From positions 1 through 59,940 of the forward strand of contig CAJOEI010000010.1 of the NCBI GenBank assembly GCA_905233465.1: a stretch of DNA of 59,940 nt, read 5' to 3'. Made by a program: the position numbers and the translations under genes. How positions within the stretch are numbered: the stretch's first letter is position 1; the number at the start of each line of letters is the position of its first letter. Below, in pieces: positions 57,732 to 59,940 of this stretch. A model generated the notes under the pieces. It was not told the origin of the DNA, did no database searches, and was given only the letters and a program-made list of their open reading frames with translations. The stretch comes from an uncultured Bacteroidaceae bacterium (lineage in GTDB: Bacteria > Bacteroidota > Bacteroidia > Bacteroidales > Bacteroidaceae).

Positions 57732-59940
57732 AGTTTGAATTTTGTTTTGTTGATAAATTATGTTGTTTGACTCTCTTGCCGTGGTTGAATTTAATACTGA
57801 ATGTGCCATGCACAGTAGTACCGGACGTGTTGTTGCCAAGATGATACGGATGCATGGTGCGGTCCACATAGTTGAATATATTGTCTACACCAAACTCCAA
57901 CCTGTATGCGAGCTTTTTACCGGATTTACCCAGATCGTGAGTGGTGTTTATTCGCCATATCTGATAGGGCTTCCCGTTCCCGTTGTTCTGATAGTAGCGG
58001 GTGCTGCTGCCGCGCGTGGAGAGGCTTATGCCGAAGCGGTAACGCGTACAAAACGTGTGGTTGTAGATTGCCGAAGCGCTCCATTTGTGGTGTGCCGTGC
58101 CGTCGATGACCACTGTTGTCATTCTGTCTTTAGATGCATCATAGAGATTAGCCTCTGTGTCAAGATAACTGTATGCCGCGCTGAGCGTCAAGTCCCGCAT
58201 AACCTTATAAGACAACGTCACATCCACTCCGTACGTACGTGCGTTGTCCATATTCTTGTACATACGCGCCTGCACGTTGCTACTTCCGTCGCCCAAATAG
58301 GCGGTAGTGATGCCTTGTGGAATCTCGCCCACCGGCACATTCACCAGGGCTATCATGTTGTCCAACTGGTTCAGATAGCCTGTCACGGATGCCGTAAACT
58401 TGCGGCCGCGATACTCTGTGTTGGCAGAGTAATAGTTGCTCGTCTGAGGATTGAGGCTGGTGTTGCCAAGATTGAAGAAGGTGCTGCTACCCATCACATG
58501 CAGGTAACGGTAATGCAGCTCTTTGACCGTTGGCGTCTTGAAGCCCTGACTCCAGCCCAACCTGAAACGGAAATCACCAGCAGAGAACATCGCACTGGCC
58601 TTGGGAGTCAGTCTGACACCAAAGTTCTTGTTCTCCACAACACGCAGACCGGCAGTGATGTTCAGCCACTCTATCAAGTTGAACTCATCCTGTGCATACA
58701 TGGCCGCAGTCCAGTCGCCAGCCGTTCCCGTCTCCGTGCGGTCCGGAGCTTCAAGATAGTCGTACCGATACTCCACACCGGCATTCAGAGTGTTCTCGTA
58801 TGGAAGATAGAAAACGCCCTTCAGCTCACCCATGACACGTTGCTGGTCACTCTGCAGCTTGCTCTGGCCAGGCTTCATCAACACAGGATACCACTCCCCA
58901 TTCAGCTCACCAAATTCCTCACCCTTCAACAGCACGTTCTCGTATGTCCCGGCAGTATAGTCATAGTAATAAGCATGCTTGTTCCAGTCAAGATCAAAAG
59001 TCACATAGTTCTTCCGCCGCCCCAATACTCCATTCTCCATTTTACATTTTACATTCTCAAATGTCCACTTCCCTCCCACCGATGCCGAGGCATTGTTGTA
59101 GCGAAGGTCGTAGGTATATACGTCACAACTGGGATGATTGCCGTTTCTGGGGCGGAGGATATTCTTCTTGTAATAAGAGCCCTCGGCATACAGCTCCAGA
59201 TTTCGCATTGGCTGGTATGTCAGGCGTTCCGATATCTGCCAGTTGCGGAACTTGTTTACCGTCTTGTTCTTACTGTCTGTCAGCACCATGCCCTCAGCCC
59301 ACTCCTCGGCCGTGTTCTGCCAACCATCGTTTCGCTGCATCTGGAAGTTGGTCTGGCTCCCCCAACGCCTCAATTCTCCATTGTCCATTGTCCATTGTCC
59401 ATTGTCCATTCTCCCGCCGCCAAAGGCCAATGTGTTATGTTGTCGCAAGTCGTTGTGCGACCCGTATCGGGTGGTGTTGTCCGCGAATACTCCTGTTTCT
59501 GTATGCTTCTTGGTAATGATGTTTATGACACCTGCCATCGCATCGCTGCCGTAGAGCGCACTCTGCGCTCCCTTCACGATTTCTATCCGCTCTATGTTGT
59601 GCGGGTCGATAAGTCCTAAGTCATTCTCGCCACCCACATCACCGTGAATACGTTTTCCGTCTACTAATATTAATATGTACGAGTTGCCGAGTCCGCCAAG
59701 CTGCATCTGGCTGCCCATATCGCCCTCGTTGAAGGCAAACGAGGCCGTCAGACCCGCCAATATGTCCTCTAAGGAGCGCCCTCCGTATGAATCCAGCTGG
59801 CGGCGTGAGATCACCTCCGTCTGCACCGGCACGTCACGCAGCAGATGCTCCGTGCCCGTGGCAGTTACCACCACCTCACGCAACGTATCCACAGGCTCAG
59901 CCAACTCACCTCCCTTCTCACCTCCCTTCTCCACTCCCTT
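57718..59940 (-). CDS. TonB-dependent outer-membrane receptor (5' end beyond the window)
   Basis: The frame is open to the window edge; the signal peptide lies outside, so the start is not in view. The plug starts LREVVVTATGTEHLLRDVPVQTEVISRRQLDSYGG and has IVKGAQSALYGSDAMAGVINIITKK. The barrel continues to about 57720. It is translationally coupled to the CbiK-like lipoprotein. Two heptamer arrays are translated inside it: RMDNGQWTMDNGELRR (59373-59414) and ENVKCKMENG (59032-59059), both in surface-loop-like positions of the barrel. Substrate: corrinoid, heme or another tetrapyrrole. Confidence 0.9.
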   Translation of the reverse strand, partial: KGVEKGGEKGGELAEPVDTLREVVVTATGTEHLLRDVPVQTEVISRRQLDSYGGRSLEDILAGLTASFAFNEGDMGSQMQLGGLGNSYILILVDGKRIHGDVGGENDLGLIDPHNIERIEIVKGAQSALYGSDAMAGVINIITKKHTETGVFADNTTRYGSHNDLRQHNTLAFGGGRMDNGQWTMDNGELRRWGSQTNFQMQRNDGWQNTAEEWAEGMVLTDSKNKTVNKFRNWQISERLTYQPMRNLELYAEGSYYKKNILRPRNGNHPSCDVYTYDLRYNNASASVGGKWTFENVKCKMENGVLGRRKNYVTFDLDWNKHAYYYDYTAGTYENVLLKGEEFGELNGEWYPVLMKPGQSKLQSDQQRVMGELKGVFYLPYENTLNAGVEYRYDYLEAPDRTETGTAGDWTAAMYAQDEFNLIEWLNITAGLRVVENKNFGVRLTPKASAMFSAGDFRFRLGWSQGFKTPTVKELHYRYLHVMGSSTFFNLGNTSLNPQTSNYYSANTEYRGRKFTASVTGYLNQLDNMIALVNVPVGEIPQGITTAYLGDGSSNVQARMYKNMDNARTYGVDVTLSYKVMRDLTLSAAYSYLDTEANLYDASKDRMTTVVIDGTAHHKWSASAIYNHTFCTRYRFGISLSTRGSSTRYYQNNGNGKPYQIWRINTTHDLGKSGKKLAYRLEFGVDNIFNYVDRTMHPYHLGNNTSGTTVHGTFSIKFNHGKRVKQHNLSTKQNSNYEED
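59032..59059. repeat. four heptamers in frame inside the TonB receptor (ATTCTCC, ATTTTAC x2, ATTCTCA)
   Basis: The same units as in 51004-51024 and 40958-40978; translated on the minus strand as NVKCKMEN. Confidence 0.9.
59373..59414. repeat. six heptamers in frame inside the TonB receptor (ATTCTCC, ATTGTCC x4, ATTCTCC)
   Basis: Exactly 42 bp, 14 codons, translated as RMDNGQWTMDNGEL-type sequence. Confidence 0.92.

Noticed and set aside
57760..59619. 619-codon open frame on the plus strand
   Set aside because: It is antisense to a TonB receptor with clear plug and barrel motifs; the predicted protein has no recognisable features and is Val/His/Cys-rich, as expected of an opposite-strand shadow.
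1..59940. tRNA or rRNA genes
   Set aside because: No cloverleaf-type or rRNA-like sequence was recognised in any gap on either strand by eye; a tRNAscan run would settle it.

Overview
The window looks like a chromosome segment of an anaerobic member of the Bacteroidales, probably near Prevotellaceae. The evidence is promoters of the TTTG / TAnnTTTG type (the Bacteroidetes -33/-7 pattern), a PorT-like type IX secretion protein together with a T9SS-style C-terminal domain, TonB-dependent receptors, DUF3078 and S9/S41 lipoprotein peptidases. The genus is inference; no rRNA, tRNA or other phylogenetic marker was read beyond these families.

Layout. 1-5952 (minus strand): dnaE, trxA, a small conserved protein and an exported kduI. 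6109-14486 (plus): psd and pssA (phosphatidylethanolamine synthesis), a MITE-like element, pyrH, a porT-like gene, a large multidomain GH31 enzyme and hemW. 14491-23451 (minus): DUF3078 protein, engB, yidC, an S9 peptidase, an SPFH protein and ilvB. 23677-29035 (plus): a BadF-type kinase, a candidate small RNA with terminator, DUF1846, a secreted protein, ilvN and an acyl-ACP thioesterase. 29022-33090 (minus): S41 peptidase, AGCS symporter, ATP-grasp-like protein and hsp20. 33370-37310 (plus): D-lactate dehydrogenase, GH43 enzyme and a cyclophilin lipoprotein. 37297-59940 (minus): an uninterrupted run of about 22.6 kb for anaerobic cobalamin synthesis and corrinoid or tetrapyrrole uptake.

The cobalamin run, in transcription order, is: TonB receptor (cut by the window end), CbiK-like chelatase lipoprotein, periplasmic binding lipoprotein (frameshifted), PduO-type adenosyltransferase, second TonB receptor, CbiH-CbiC, CbiE-CbiT, CbiG-CbiF, CbiJ-CbiD, BtuC-like permease, CobU, CobT, CobS, CbiA (split in two frames), CobQ/CbiP, CobD and CbiB. 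Four proteins are two-enzyme fusions. CbiL (C20 methyltransferase) and a BtuD ATPase are not in the window and may lie beyond its right edge or elsewhere. I found no cobalamin riboswitch inside the window; the natural place is upstream of the truncated receptor, outside it.

The most unusual property of the sequence is its repeats. About thirty short tandem arrays with a 7-bp (sometimes 8-bp) period fill gene junctions and also lie in frame inside conserved enzymes (CobS, CbiB, CbiH-CbiC, a TonB receptor, an ATP-grasp protein, GH43). They even supply start and stop codons. In addition there are four copies of a GC-rich palindrome (one sits at the btuF frameshift), two arrays of about 22-bp palindromic units bounded by 18-bp inverted repeats, a 23-bp palindrome with compensatory changes, and a 161-bp IS5-like MITE with 18-bp inverted ends and a 4-bp target duplication.
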